From the NCBI RefSeq assembly GCF_009765825.1, contig NZ_LMUR01000018.1, positions 434,135-498,134 of the forward strand: a stretch of DNA of 64,000 nucleotides. Direction: 5' to 3'. This stretch comes from Granulicella sp. L60. GTDB lineage: Bacteria; Acidobacteriota; Terriglobia; Terriglobales; Acidobacteriaceae. Shown piece after piece: positions 10,404 to 19,691 of the stretch. Every line of letters starts with the position of its first letter. Position 1 is the first letter of the stretch. Under the pieces are notes generated by a model. It did not search any database. It was given only the letters and a program-made list of their open reading frames with translations, and was not told the origin of the DNA. Made by a program: the position numbers and the translations under genes.

Positions 10404-11435
10404 TTACGCGGGCCGATAGTTCAGAGAACAGACGCAGCGCTGGCATGTAGGATTCGTCGCGATATCCAGTGAGCTGCGAAATGACAGTGCTGCCGGACTG
10501 TTGATGGCCTGATAGAGCGTCTGGTGTTTGATATTTCCCACTGATCCATGAAAGAAGCACGGCCGCACGCTGCCGTCGATCTCTACCACCGCGGAGACCC
10601 ACGGTGCGTTACACAGCGGAGCAGCAGGGCGCGACAAGCCAAGGTGCGCGCGGAACCGTTCCACAATCAGCCTCAGCTTCGCCGGGCTCTCGACGATAAA
10701 TCCACTATCAATATCATCCGCGCGCTCTTCGATCATTGAAATCATCTCGCGATCAAGCGCTGCGAGTTCTAAGGCGGTAAGTGCCACCTCGCTCTGACGC
10801 TCAGGCTCCCACGGGCGATCGCGATTGAAAGCCTGGGACGACAGATCCGCCGCGAGAAACGAGATGCTGTCGAAGTTCATGCGTTTTACTGCGGCAACCG
10901 TCTCGCGCAGATGAGTATGGTTAAACTTCTGAATCGTCGTTCGGCAGTTGATCACGATCGTAGGGCGCAGGCGGCGCACCTCTGCCATGCCTCGCTCGAT
11001 GAGCGCAAGTGCGTTCCGCACACGACGAATATGGTCGTGAACGGGAGCTGGCCCATCGATGGATATGATGACATCCGTAAAATATTCCGCGACGACTGCG
11101 GCGTGTTTGTAGAGCAGCAGGCCAGTGGTTAGTAAAGTAAGCCGGATATCGAGTTGACGGAAGAAATCGCACAGGCTTTCGAGTCGAGTGTGCAGAAGAG
11201 GCTCGCCCCCGGTAAGAACAACGTGTTGCACGCCGAGCCTCTTCAGGGAATCGCGATGACGCTCGAGATCCTCATGCTGTAATTCGTCGTGTTCTTTTCG
11301 TCTCCAGATGTCGCACATCACGCAGCGGCAGTTGCAGTTGCTATGCACGTTCAGAAGAAGGATAGGGAGCTGTTGTACGCGAGACATCTCATCTGGTGGC
11401 GCCTCAATAGGATGGATACTATAGAGCTGCGACAT
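10404..11435 (-). CDS. Radical SAM protein with SPASM-like C-terminal cysteines (last gene of cluster)
   Basis: 343 aa from the ATG at 11435, which overlaps the preceding stop by 17 bases; a further-upstream start would overlap by about 80 bases and adds non-conserved sequence. The radical SAM cluster site is CNCRCVMC (CxxxCxxC at Cys34, 38, 41), followed by the SAM-binding LTGGEPLL. The C-terminal part has a SPASM-like pattern: Cys before NAPW, then DGSVRPCFFHGSVGNI, then CQRCVC. This family architecture occurs in peptide-modifying maturases and in other enzymes binding auxiliary [4Fe-4S] clusters. No precursor peptide gene was found in the cluster. As the last gene of the run, it may carry out a late step. 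Confidence 0.85.
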   Translation of the reverse strand: MSQLYSIHPIEAPPDEMSRVQQLPILLLNVHSNCNCRCVMCDIWRRKEHDELQHEDLERHRDSLKRLGVQHVVLTGGEPLLHTRLESLCDFFRQLDIRLTLLTTGLLLYKHAAVVAEYFTDVIISIDGPAPVHDHIRRVRNALALIERGMAEVRRLRPTIVINCRTTIQKFNHTHLRETVAAVKRMNFDSISFLAADLSSQAFNRDRPWEPERQSEVALTALELAALDREMISMIEERADDIDSGFIVESPAKLRLIVERFRAHLGLSRPAAPLCNAPWVSAVVEIDGSVRPCFFHGSVGNIKHQTLYQAINSPAALSFRSSLDIATNPTCQRCVCSLNYRPA

Positions 11436-13362
11436 GGCGCACCGCCTTACCGCCCAGACGTAATTCGCCTTTACCGAGAACCTCTTCTGCAGAGGCAAAA
11501 AGAAAATCTAGGGGAGCACGCACCCATCGCATGTGTCCTTCCACCTCGAGTAGTTGCATCCCCACCCGTGCTTGTTGCGGCGTGCATTCGTAGATTTCAG
11601 CGGAAGCCATCTGAACGTTGCCGGAGATCATGACGAGTTCGATCTGATCGAATCTCAAATGCGCGACCGCCAGAGCTGGTTCGACATGAGGCGTACGAAC
11701 AGCGATCAAGTCCGCAACTCCCCCGTCGATAATCTCGCCTTCGCCATCGCGCAGACGAAGAATGGCGGCAGCTCCGCGTGTCACCATCTCATACGCCATG
11801 GTGGATGAGATTCCTGTCTGCTCATGCGCGTAATGAATCTCGTCGAGAAGGTCACCTGCACCGGTAAGAGGAGAGTCGCTCCCTAAAGCGATCCTGCGAA
11901 CCGAGTTGAGCCTCTCAAGTGACGGCGATTGATGGAACAGAAACTGATTGGAGCTAGGGCATGCGATTACCGCTGCATTGCGACTATTGATCAGCTCGAC
12001 ATCTTCTTTAGAGAGACCAAGTCCATGAACAAGTACTGTCCGATCATCTAGAAGAGACATCTCTTCAAGCCGCGTAATCTCACCGCAGGCCTCTACGTCC
12101 ACTCCTTCCGCTGCGTGAACAATGAACGGAGCATCGTGTGGAGTATCGCAAAACGTATGTGTGATCTCCGGGGCGAGGGCAAGAGAGTGAGACCATCGAA
12201 GATGTGAGACGACCCGCACCGGAAACTCTGTATGCGCAAAGTCAGGATGTGCGGGATTATGGTGGCAAACGGTCGTCACACCGCACAGCAGGTTGCGTAT
12301 AGTTCCCCACCATAGACGAGTCGATTTAGGAACCTGTCGATGTCGAGCGATGGTCTCTGCATGACGCGAGTGAATCTCCCTGGACCACTCCGTTGCATTT
12401 AGGTACGGATCCTCTTCAGAGTTCCGTCCAAGGTTTGGGAAGAGAGCAAACTCTAAATGGTCGTGCGCGTTGATAAGGCCGGGGAGAACCAGAAGACCAG
12501 AGAGGTCAAGAACAGATCTCGAAGCAACAGTTGCGGCAACGATAGCCGACGCGATGCGCCCCTTCGCTATATTCACCGTAGTTCCGTTGACTGTGGCCGG
12601 CCCGGACGAAATCGACGCATTCGTCAGCAGTAGCTCGTGAGGCGCCTGAAGATCAGAAGATGTGCGGTTCTTCTGTAGCTTGAGGATGTAGATTGCCGGC
12701 ACATCCGTAAGTCTGTCGTACTCCTCTAGTTTTCCGGATCGTTCAAAGATGAAACGTTCCGGTTCGTCGAAAGCGGGCGTTATCGCATGTTGCAGGCTGA
12801 ATCCCGACTTTTGGAATGCGGCTACAACCAGCGCCAGAGAACGGTCAAACCACGGAACTTCAAAATACTCACCGCCACACCGAAAGCTTCGACTCCACCC
12901 GCGAGAAGATGCTGTGTCGGGATTCAAATCAGAGAGGAGCAGTGTTCCGCCGGGACGCAGCACTCGGCTGCACTCGCGCGCGAAATTATCCAGATCCGGG
13001 AGATAGCTGAGGACAAAAGAGGAAAGAAGTACATCCACGGAGCCGTCGCTTACAGGCAGCGAGGAGCAGTCCCCGAGATGAAGCTGCGCCGTATCGTCAA
13101 GCTTGCTCTTAGCATGATCAAGCATGGCTGAAGAAGCGTCGATACCGCTCAACGATGCTGGCCCAAGCGCAGCGAGTTTGCCAAGCCAGCGTCCGGTACC
13201 GCAGCCTGCTTCGAAGACGCATTTCCCTCCGAGCGTCGGCAACAGCGCTTCGAGATGACGTTCCTCCAGCGTAAACATAGGATTATTCTGTTCGTCGTAG
13301 ATAGACGCCCAGATATCGAATTCCGTCAGCGGCGAAGGACTCGAGTTTGCGGTGACACTCAT
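11419..13362 (-). CDS. Fusion of a SAM-dependent methyltransferase and an amidohydrolase
   Basis: 647 aa. Residues ~1-230 form a class I methyltransferase (motif I FEAGCGTGRW, acidic GIDASSAM, then GDCSSLPVSDGSVD). Residues ~243-647 form a metal-dependent amidohydrolase of the cytosine-deaminase/AtzA-like group: HxH at His300/His302 (NAHDHLEF), His416 (IVHAAEG), His446 (LVHGLGL) and Asp496 (LGSDSPLT). Both halves appear catalytically complete, and a linker of ~15 residues (KNRTSSDLQAP) joins them in one uninterrupted frame. The start overlaps the upstream radical SAM stop by four bases (ATGA). The family suggests hydrolytic deamination or dechlorination-type chemistry on an N-heterocycle, coupled to methylation; the actual substrate is unknown. 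Confidence 0.85.
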   Translation of the reverse strand: MSVTANSSPSPLTEFDIWASIYDEQNNPMFTLEERHLEALLPTLGGKCVFEAGCGTGRWLGKLAALGPASLSGIDASSAMLDHAKSKLDDTAQLHLGDCSSLPVSDGSVDVLLSSFVLSYLPDLDNFARECSRVLRPGGTLLLSDLNPDTASSRGWSRSFRCGGEYFEVPWFDRSLALVVAAFQKSGFSLQHAITPAFDEPERFIFERSGKLEEYDRLTDVPAIYILKLQKNRTSSDLQAPHELLLTNASISSGPATVNGTTVNIAKGRIASAIVAATVASRSVLDLSGLLVLPGLINAHDHLEFALFPNLGRNSEEDPYLNATEWSREIHSRHAETIARHRQVPKSTRLWWGTIRNLLCGVTTVCHHNPAHPDFAHTEFPVRVVSHLRWSHSLALAPEITHTFCDTPHDAPFIVHAAEGVDVEACGEITRLEEMSLLDDRTVLVHGLGLSKEDVELINSRNAAVIACPSSNQFLFHQSPSLERLNSVRRIALGSDSPLTGAGDLLDEIHYAHEQTGISSTMAYEMVTRGAAAILRLRDGEGEIIDGGVADLIAVRTPHVEPALAVAHLRFDQIELVMISGNVQMASAEIYECTPQQARVGMQLLEVEGHMRWVRAPLDFLFASAEEVLGKGELRLGGKAVRHVAAL

Positions 13363-14834
13363 AAGCTTTCGCGCTTAGGTTTACGAAGCGCAATCAAATG
13401 GTTGGCCAGATGGAGCTCCACAGGAAAACTATAGATGTGAAGTGCATATCGCCACGCGCTCAGCATCTTCAACAGCCTGCGACTCCACTGTGGAGCACGA
13501 ATATCCTGAACCGTAGGCCACCGCGAGCCGACAACGATCTCAAAGTTATCGATGAGACGTTTGGTCTTCATCTTGAGCCACGGTGCATGCGTGTCGATGC
13601 GAAGTGTGAAGTCCATCCACTCTTTAGTGGCCCACTCTGCGGGCGTGTCCGGAAAATTGATCTTCGCGTCGATGTTGCCATACATCTCGCCACCGGCCTT
13701 ATGAGTCTGGGGCGTAGGCGTGTAGTGCTGAATAATGATTTCGGAGTCAGGATTGATCCGCTTGATCTTGCGGATAAAGCGAAGAGTCTCCCGCGTGTCT
13801 CGCTCAGGATCATTCGGGTTGCCGATGACGAAGGAAAACTCTGGGATGATGCCAAACTGATACGTTCTTTTAGCGATCTCAAGCGTCTGCGCGGTCGTAA
13901 TTCCTTTCTGCATCTCGTCAAGCACCCAATCCGAGCCGGACTCCGCGCCGAAGAAGATCATGGTGCAGCCGGCTCGCTTGATCGCGGCGAAGGTCTCATC
14001 CGAGTAGCGAGACATAATATCCACACGCGCCTCGCACCACCAGCGAAGGTTGAGGTGAGCCATCCTGTCGCAAAGCTCCCGCGCGTGGTCCTCGCGAAGA
14101 AAAAAATTCATGTCGTAGAACTGCACCGAGTCCGCGCCATACCGTTCCACAAGGTGCGTAAGAATCGCGACCGTGCGCTCCGGCGACTCCATCTTTTCCT
14201 TATTTCCATAGGCCGCATGAACGCCGCAAAAGGAGCAGTTGAAAGGGCAGCCTATACTCGCATGGTGGACCGCTGTCCGTTTACCAAAGAATGAAGGACG
14301 CAGATATGTCTCGGTCGGCAGACGATGAAAAGGAGACCAGGGAAACTCATCCGGACCTTTCATCGGACGTTCTGCATTACTGCGCTGCAAGCCAAACTGA
14401 TCCTTGTACGAAAGTCCAAGGATCGACTCGAAGCTGCGTCTTCCGCGCAGCGCGTCCATCAGTTCCAGCAGTGTATCTTCTCCCTGTCCGCGCACGATGA
14501 AGTCGACATAACGCGCATTCAGTGCAGATTCAGGATAGATAGAAGGGAAGTAGCCGCCCCAGCAGATCTTGACGTCAGGGCGCAGTCGGCGAATCTCGCG
14601 AGAGGTTTCCATAGCTGCAACCATCTGTGGCCCTGGCATGGTCGATACGCCAAGAAGCTCCACGTTATGCCGATCGATCAGGCCGAGAATAACGGCAGTG
14701 GGATCATCTTCCAGATTGCCGTCGACAATCTCATATTCCTCGCGGCCTTCCAGCACTGCCGCAAGCGCCAAAACTGCAAGAGGTAGACGGCGATTGCGCG
14801 GTCGAGTGGCTCTTGGATGGAAGAGTACGATCAT
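13359..14834 (-). CDS. B12-binding-domain-type radical SAM protein (BchE/HpnJ-like)
   Basis: 491 aa. The N-terminal Rossmann-like B12-binding-type domain (~1-140) includes GVSTMPGPQM and ICWGGYFPS but no DxHxxG, so base-off binding is expected. The radical SAM core has CPFNCSFC (CxxxCxxC), then FYDMNFFLR and FFGAESGSDWVLD, all typical of the BchE-like superfamily. A C-terminal extension of ~120 residues has basic and aromatic stretches. Such enzymes methylate unactivated carbon or phosphorus, or carry out cyclisations and rearrangements. Start and stop overlap its neighbours by four bases each, so it is firmly within the operon. Confidence 0.88.
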   Translation of the reverse strand: MIVLFHPRATRPRNRRLPLAVLALAAVLEGREEYEIVDGNLEDDPTAVILGLIDRHNVELLGVSTMPGPQMVAAMETSREIRRLRPDVKICWGGYFPSIYPESALNARYVDFIVRGQGEDTLLELMDALRGRRSFESILGLSYKDQFGLQRSNAERPMKGPDEFPWSPFHRLPTETYLRPSFFGKRTAVHHASIGCPFNCSFCGVHAAYGNKEKMESPERTVAILTHLVERYGADSVQFYDMNFFLREDHARELCDRMAHLNLRWWCEARVDIMSRYSDETFAAIKRAGCTMIFFGAESGSDWVLDEMQKGITTAQTLEIAKRTYQFGIIPEFSFVIGNPNDPERDTRETLRFIRKIKRINPDSEIIIQHYTPTPQTHKAGGEMYGNIDAKINFPDTPAEWATKEWMDFTLRIDTHAPWLKMKTKRLIDNFEIVVGSRWPTVQDIRAPQWSRRLLKMLSAWRYALHIYSFPVELHLANHLIALRKPKRESL

Positions 14835-15829
14835 CGTGCCACCTGTGCCTTATAAATATAAAAACGTGAGGGAGACCTTCGTCGCCGTAGCTTTGCGAGG
14901 AATGGACGCAGAGCCCAACGGACACCATAAAAAGGACGATGCACCGTAAGGTCAAGCTTGAGAGCCGATCTCAGATTATTAATGCGTTCATCAGTAAGAA
15001 ACTCGAGACTTGGAACGGAGTCTGAGGCAAATCCAAAACGCCGCTTGAAGTAGGTCTTCCGCTCTTCCACCATCTCGCGACCGCTGCTCTCGTGGAGATA
15101 CCACGGCGTATCTGCGATCAGCACAGCCCCTCCAGGCGCGGTGCAGCGCAACGCTTCACGGAGTGTTCGGATGTAGTCCGTAGAGTAGTGGAAGGACGAG
15201 TTGAAGATGACTAGGTTGAAGCTGGCATCTGCAAAGGGTAGGTGATCCACTTCAGCCTGTACACGGTGGAAGAGCGGTGAGATGCTGCCTGCATAGTGAC
15301 TCGCCGCACCCAGACCATCGCGATCATTCGTCAGAAGGTCAACAGCCACCGGAGCGTGTCCCATCCTGGCCAGCCGATAGCTAAGCCAGCCGTTGCCAGC
15401 GCCAAGGTCCAGCACTCGAAGAGGTTCGCCCTGACGTGCAGCCATCGTGGAAAGTATGTTGCGTTCTATATATTGGTAAGTCTTTGCACGAATCGACCAT
15501 TGCTGTTGATTTGCACCTGACCGATCCTTCCACGGCAGGGCAAGATAATAAGCCGCATCGCTGCTTCCACGGCCTTCGGCGGCGCGTATCGTCTCATAGT
15601 CTGCGATAAAAAGAGCGAAGTGCTCAATGCGATCCGACGTCAGGCAGCGCCAGATTCCATCCACGCACGGGAAGACGCTCTTACAGATAGGGCAGGTCGC
15701 AGAGATATCTCCGTCTGCATCTTCATGCGAGACTTGCAGCGGGACGACGCATCGAGGACAGCGTAGCAAGATCGCCATCTCTGATACTGACGAAGTTCGC
15801 ACGGACCCCTCAAGGTCAGGCTTCGACAT
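14831..15829 (-). CDS. Class I methyltransferase with N-terminal zinc-ribbon (Trm112-like) segment
   Basis: 332 aa. Residues ~20-60 carry two CxxC pairs (CPRC and CPIC), resembling the Trm112-like zinc domain fused to some natural-product methyltransferases. The SAM-binding core follows with VLDLGAGNGWLSYRLA and AVDLLTNDRDG, then VEADHLPFADASFNLV-like motif IV. The start has GAGGG six bases upstream and overlaps the previous stop by 14 bases. It lies between a second methyltransferase and a radical SAM gene, pointing to modification of the same product. The substrate is unknown. Confidence 0.85.
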   Translation of the reverse strand: MSKPDLEGSVRTSSVSEMAILLRCPRCVVPLQVSHEDADGDISATCPICKSVFPCVDGIWRCLTSDRIEHFALFIADYETIRAAEGRGSSDAAYYLALPWKDRSGANQQQWSIRAKTYQYIERNILSTMAARQGEPLRVLDLGAGNGWLSYRLARMGHAPVAVDLLTNDRDGLGAASHYAGSISPLFHRVQAEVDHLPFADASFNLVIFNSSFHYSTDYIRTLREALRCTAPGGAVLIADTPWYLHESSGREMVEERKTYFKRRFGFASDSVPSLEFLTDERINNLRSALKLDLTVHRPFYGVRWALRPFLAKLRRRRSPSRFYIYKAQVAR

Positions 15830-16646
15830 GGCTCACCCTCTCGAAGCGCAGCAGAATGTGGTCTCCGAAGTTACGAACTCCCGGCAGAGAAGCCACGAAG
15901 CTCTCTAATCGGCACAACACCTCGAAGACACGAGGATGTCTGCGAGCCCAGCCTTCCAAATAAGACGGTGGAACCGTTACACCTATTCCGACACATAAAC
16001 GCAGCTTGAAATAAGGATGAAACGCAGCCTTGAGTTGGCGAAGCGTTGGATAGTAGACAGCAAAAGTATGCTGATTAATAATCGCAACCGTACGGCCAGA
16101 GCAGCGTCGGAACGCCTTGCGCCACCGTCCGATCGATAGGAAGTAAAGTATCTCGGTGATGCAGAAACGAGTGGAGAAGCAGAGTAAGAGTTGAGACTCC
16201 GGCTTTACCAGTCGTGAAAGAGCGGCCGCCGTAGCGGGCAGATCCTCGATGCAGTTGAGTCCGGAAAAGTTAGAGAAGACTCCATCGAACATGCCCGCTT
16301 CCAACTCGTGAACACGCTCTGTAGGCAGATGGATAACGCCGATCGACGACTGCGGCTGCAGAAAACCTGCTCGTCTGCGAGCGATATCGACCATCTCTGA
16401 AGACGCATCGCATGCGAGTACCGTAACTCCCATGCGGGCAAGTTGAAGAGCATCTTCTCCCGTGCCGCAGTTCAGTTCAAGCACCGTATCGCCAGCCCGA
16501 AACGTATTTTGCAGAACGCTCCACACGGAGTTCCGCTGTGTGCGTCCGATCAGGGAAGACGTAAATGTTTCGTCGTAACTCGACGCAGCAAGGTCGAATG
16601 CAAGCCCTGCCGGTGGCGTGTTTGTGCTAAACGAGGATGCTGACAT
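15816..16646 (-). CDS. Class I SAM-dependent methyltransferase
   Basis: 276 aa. Motif I is VLELNCGTGEDALQLA with CDASSEMVDIAR behind it. The N-terminus (AFDLAASSYDETFTSSLIG) is typical of type-11 methyltransferases. The C-terminal half (~150-276) is longer than a minimal enzyme and contains hydrophobic stretches, possibly a substrate lid. The ATG follows the stop of the upstream radical SAM gene directly (TAAATG). It is one of three methyltransferase domains in the run. O-, N- and C-methylation cannot be told apart from sequence alone. Confidence 0.85.
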   Translation of the reverse strand: MSASSFSTNTPPAGLAFDLAASSYDETFTSSLIGRTQRNSVWSVLQNTFRAGDTVLELNCGTGEDALQLARMGVTVLACDASSEMVDIARRRAGFLQPQSSIGVIHLPTERVHELEAGMFDGVFSNFSGLNCIEDLPATAAALSRLVKPESQLLLCFSTRFCITEILYFLSIGRWRKAFRRCSGRTVAIINQHTFAVYYPTLRQLKAAFHPYFKLRLCVGIGVTVPPSYLEGWARRHPRVFEVLCRLESFVASLPGVRNFGDHILLRFERVSHVEA

Positions 16647-18053
16647 TTATGCATCCACCTCGGCCTGGGTTGCAAGCAGCCCTGCACGTGAGACTTGGAT
16701 GTCTGTTTGTAGCTGGTTGAGCAGTGCAATATCTGAGGCCGCATTGTCCTTTAGACGAGAGAGTTCGACCTCATCCCGCAGCAGCTTATCCGCATAGGCG
16801 TAGTAGCGCAGTGAGTGGCGTCCCTTGATCTTAATCTCGCGGTCGGAGCTCTGTCCCCAGGGCTTGAGCTGTACCAGTTTATCTTCTATCTGACGATAGT
16901 AAGGTGTGCCCTTGATTGGATAGGAGACCGTGGTGAAGAAGATGTCAGGCTTCGATTTGCTGACATGCTGGATCGTAGCTTCGATATCCTGCATCTCTTC
17001 ACCCTCGTACCCCCACATCAAGAACATGCCACTCTGAATTTTTCGCTGGCGGCTCATCTCGATCGCACGCTGCACCTGTTCAATCTTCACGCCGCGATCC
17101 ATGGAATCCAGCAGCCGCTGCGAGCCGCTCTCCGAACCGATCCATATGCGGAAGCACCCAAGCTCCTGCAGCAGGTCGAACATCTCATCGTTCAGACGAT
17201 CAGCACGCGAAATGCACTCAAATGGCATACGGAGACCGCGCTGCCGCATCTCTTTCGCATACTCACGCAGCCACGTGTGGTTGATCGTAAAGACGTCATC
17301 GGAGACCCACAGCATATCGGGCGAGTACTCCTTCACCAGCCACTCCACCTCATCGACAACTTTGATCGGATTGCGGCGCCGGTGCGTCTGCCCATACACC
17401 TGATGGCTGCACCACTGGCAGCGGAACGGACAGCCGCGTGCCGTAATGAAATTTACAGAGCCCTTGCCATGGTGTGTGCGCCACGTTTCGACATAGCGTT
17501 GAATGTCTATTGCTTTGCGCGCCGGCCATGGTTGCGCGTCGAGATCCGCTATCTGTGTTCGTGCCGGATTCTGGTGGAAGTGGCCTTCTGCATCCAGATA
17601 AGCGATGCCTGAGATGTCGGACCGCTTTGCATCTGTAGGGGTCTTGGCCACTCGTAACGCAGTAAGTAGCTCTTCCAGCGAATGCTCGCCTTCACCCGAC
17701 ACTACAAAATCCGCGCCCTCCTGTAGATATTCAAGAGCGTATGCACCCGGCTCCGGCCCACCTACAACAACCGTCCAGCCCGCGCTACGTGCAATGCCAG
17801 CAATCTCGACGACATTGCTTCTTGTCATCAGGTTCGCATAGATACCAAGTACGGATGGCTTCTCGGACTGCAGGTGCTGAATCAACGCATCACGACTGGA
17901 GAAGGTCGTGTCGAACACATCGACAGAAAATCCTTTGGAACGCAGATGAGAACAAAGGTAAAGAATGCCCAGCGGCGCATAGGGCTTCATGACCTTCAGC
18001 TCTTTAGGATCTTCGTAAAGAAAATATCCATGCGTAAGCAATAGATCGGGCAT
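16647..18053 (-). CDS. B12-binding-domain-type radical SAM protein
   Basis: 468 aa. The N-terminal domain starts MPDLLLTHGYFLYEDP and contains APLGILYLCSHLRSKGF and VVVGGPEPGAYA. The radical SAM site is CPFRCQWC. Downstream IWIGSESGSQRLLDSMDRG and SGMFLMWGYEGEE match the BchE-like group. It resembles the next upstream gene product in its opening (LLTH...PYAPLGxLY) and active-site surroundings, suggesting an old tandem duplication followed by divergence. The start ATG overlaps the upstream stop by one base (TAATG). Confidence 0.88.
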   Translation of the reverse strand: MPDLLLTHGYFLYEDPKELKVMKPYAPLGILYLCSHLRSKGFSVDVFDTTFSSRDALIQHLQSEKPSVLGIYANLMTRSNVVEIAGIARSAGWTVVVGGPEPGAYALEYLQEGADFVVSGEGEHSLEELLTALRVAKTPTDAKRSDISGIAYLDAEGHFHQNPARTQIADLDAQPWPARKAIDIQRYVETWRTHHGKGSVNFITARGCPFRCQWCSHQVYGQTHRRRNPIKVVDEVEWLVKEYSPDMLWVSDDVFTINHTWLREYAKEMRQRGLRMPFECISRADRLNDEMFDLLQELGCFRIWIGSESGSQRLLDSMDRGVKIEQVQRAIEMSRQRKIQSGMFLMWGYEGEEMQDIEATIQHVSKSKPDIFFTTVSYPIKGTPYYRQIEDKLVQLKPWGQSSDREIKIKGRHSLRYYAYADKLLRDEVELSRLKDNAASDIALLNQLQTDIQVSRAGLLATQAEVDA

Positions 18054-19558
18054 TAGGACTCCGTTGTCCCCGCGAGGAGCTGCACGAGCGGCGCACCGGT
18101 TGAGGAGAACCGAGGTTGCTCGCCCATATCGTCCGAAAGCGTTAGCGCATCTGGATTCCGGCCGTAGCGTTCCATCTCAACGAGGCGTTGCCAGAGCTGT
18201 TGTGCTGATTCATGAGAGGTCGGCGCGGTAGCACTGCTCCACGTTGCAACCTCCGCATGCATGGCGTCGCGCAGCACCCGATAGAACTCATCCGTGTACG
18301 GCGCGGTGAACATGATGCAGAGGTCATCGCTGTTCATCCAGTTTCGTTTGCTTCCAAGCTGCGCCTGCACACGTTCGTAAAAGCGGGTGCCCGGCAGCGG
18401 ATAGCTTAGCGAGACACCGATGTCATCCGGACGTGTCTGGCGTATCACCTCGGCTGTTTCGACGATCTCCGCCCATCCTTCGCCGGGATAGCCGAACTGA
18501 ATAAAATAGCATGCGCGAATATTAGCTTTGCGCAGACGCTCACGCGCGATATAGACATCGGTGAGTGATAGGTTCTTGTCCATGGCGTCCAATATCTTCT
18601 GCGATCCGGACTCCACACCCATCCATATCTCAGCGCAACCAGCTCGTTTCAGTGCAGCCACCGTCGACTCGGACATCAGGTCCGCGCGGGACTGAATCTT
18701 GAAGGGCAACACCGCGCCCTGTAGCTCCATCTCTTTGGCAAACTCTTCGATCCACCGATGATCGAGCGCAAAGATATCGTCTCCAAACCAGATGTGATCG
18801 ACTTGATGGACTACCTTGAGGGTGTGAATCTCCGCTGCCACGGCAGCCGGTTGACGAACCCGAAATTTGTTGCCGGAGATAGGTTTTGCACACCAGTTGC
18901 ATTGATAGGGGCACCCACGGCTGGAGACGACGTTCGTGGAGAAGTAACCATGCGCCTCAGTCCACGCCGCACGGTAGGGCTCCATGTCGATCAGATCACG
19001 CGCCGGTGGCGGCAGCTCTGTCCAGCTTGGATTCTTCGCAGTGGACTCTGCGCTTTGCCTCAGCTTTCCGTCACAGTCGAACGAGACAACACCGGCAACG
19101 TTGAGTGGCTTCTTCGATTGAAGAAGCTCCGCGCAGACATCAATCAACGCCCGTTCCGCCTCGCCATTGAGAACGTAATCGACGTTGTTACGTAGATACT
19201 CTGAAGCATGATCGGTAGCGTCGGACCCGTGAGCGACGACCGTCGCTCCCTGCGCATGTGCCAGTTCCGCAAGCCGATGCGCAGTCGTTCGCATGTGGTC
19301 CAGACACATCTTGGTGACGAAATTGAAGTCGTCCTCATAGATCACCACAATCTCCGGCCGATGCTGTTCAAGCGCACGCGCAAAGCCGCCAAAGGGATCC
19401 TCAGCAAGCATGACGTCGAATACCGCAACCGAGATCCCCGCTGAGCGCAGAGCGGATGCTGCATACAGGGTGCCCAGCGGAGGATAGGGCTGCATCTTGC
19501 GCATCTGCTTTGCGTCGAACCGAAGGTGATTCGAATGTGTCAGTAATACAGTGCTCAC
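18053..19558 (-). CDS. B12-binding-domain-type radical SAM protein
   Basis: 501 aa from a GTG at 19558. This start is preferred because AAAGGAGGG lies seven bases upstream and because the product then begins VSTVLLTHSNHLRF, aligning with the N-terminus of its paralogue at 16647-18053; a start 72 bases further upstream adds unrelated residues. The radical SAM site is CPYQCNWC, with IWMGVESGSQKILDAMDKN later. The B12-type domain includes PYPPLGTLYAASALRSAG. Overlaps the following gene by one base. A 133-base gap with a possible hairpin separates it from the preceding radical SAM gene. Confidence 0.87.
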   Translation of the reverse strand: MSTVLLTHSNHLRFDAKQMRKMQPYPPLGTLYAASALRSAGISVAVFDVMLAEDPFGGFARALEQHRPEIVVIYEDDFNFVTKMCLDHMRTTAHRLAELAHAQGATVVAHGSDATDHASEYLRNNVDYVLNGEAERALIDVCAELLQSKKPLNVAGVVSFDCDGKLRQSAESTAKNPSWTELPPPARDLIDMEPYRAAWTEAHGYFSTNVVSSRGCPYQCNWCAKPISGNKFRVRQPAAVAAEIHTLKVVHQVDHIWFGDDIFALDHRWIEEFAKEMELQGAVLPFKIQSRADLMSESTVAALKRAGCAEIWMGVESGSQKILDAMDKNLSLTDVYIARERLRKANIRACYFIQFGYPGEGWAEIVETAEVIRQTRPDDIGVSLSYPLPGTRFYERVQAQLGSKRNWMNSDDLCIMFTAPYTDEFYRVLRDAMHAEVATWSSATAPTSHESAQQLWQRLVEMERYGRNPDALTLSDDMGEQPRFSSTGAPLVQLLAGTTES

Positions 19559-19691
19559 GCAAGCCCTCCTTTCATGGATCCCGTAAACCTCACGGATCGT
19601 TCCGATACCCCCGCAGCTTTCAGCCCACACAGTGACGATTCAAGAGAAGCCTCGCGGCGGGACAGCCTAAAAGAGCCGTCCGTCTTCCCGC

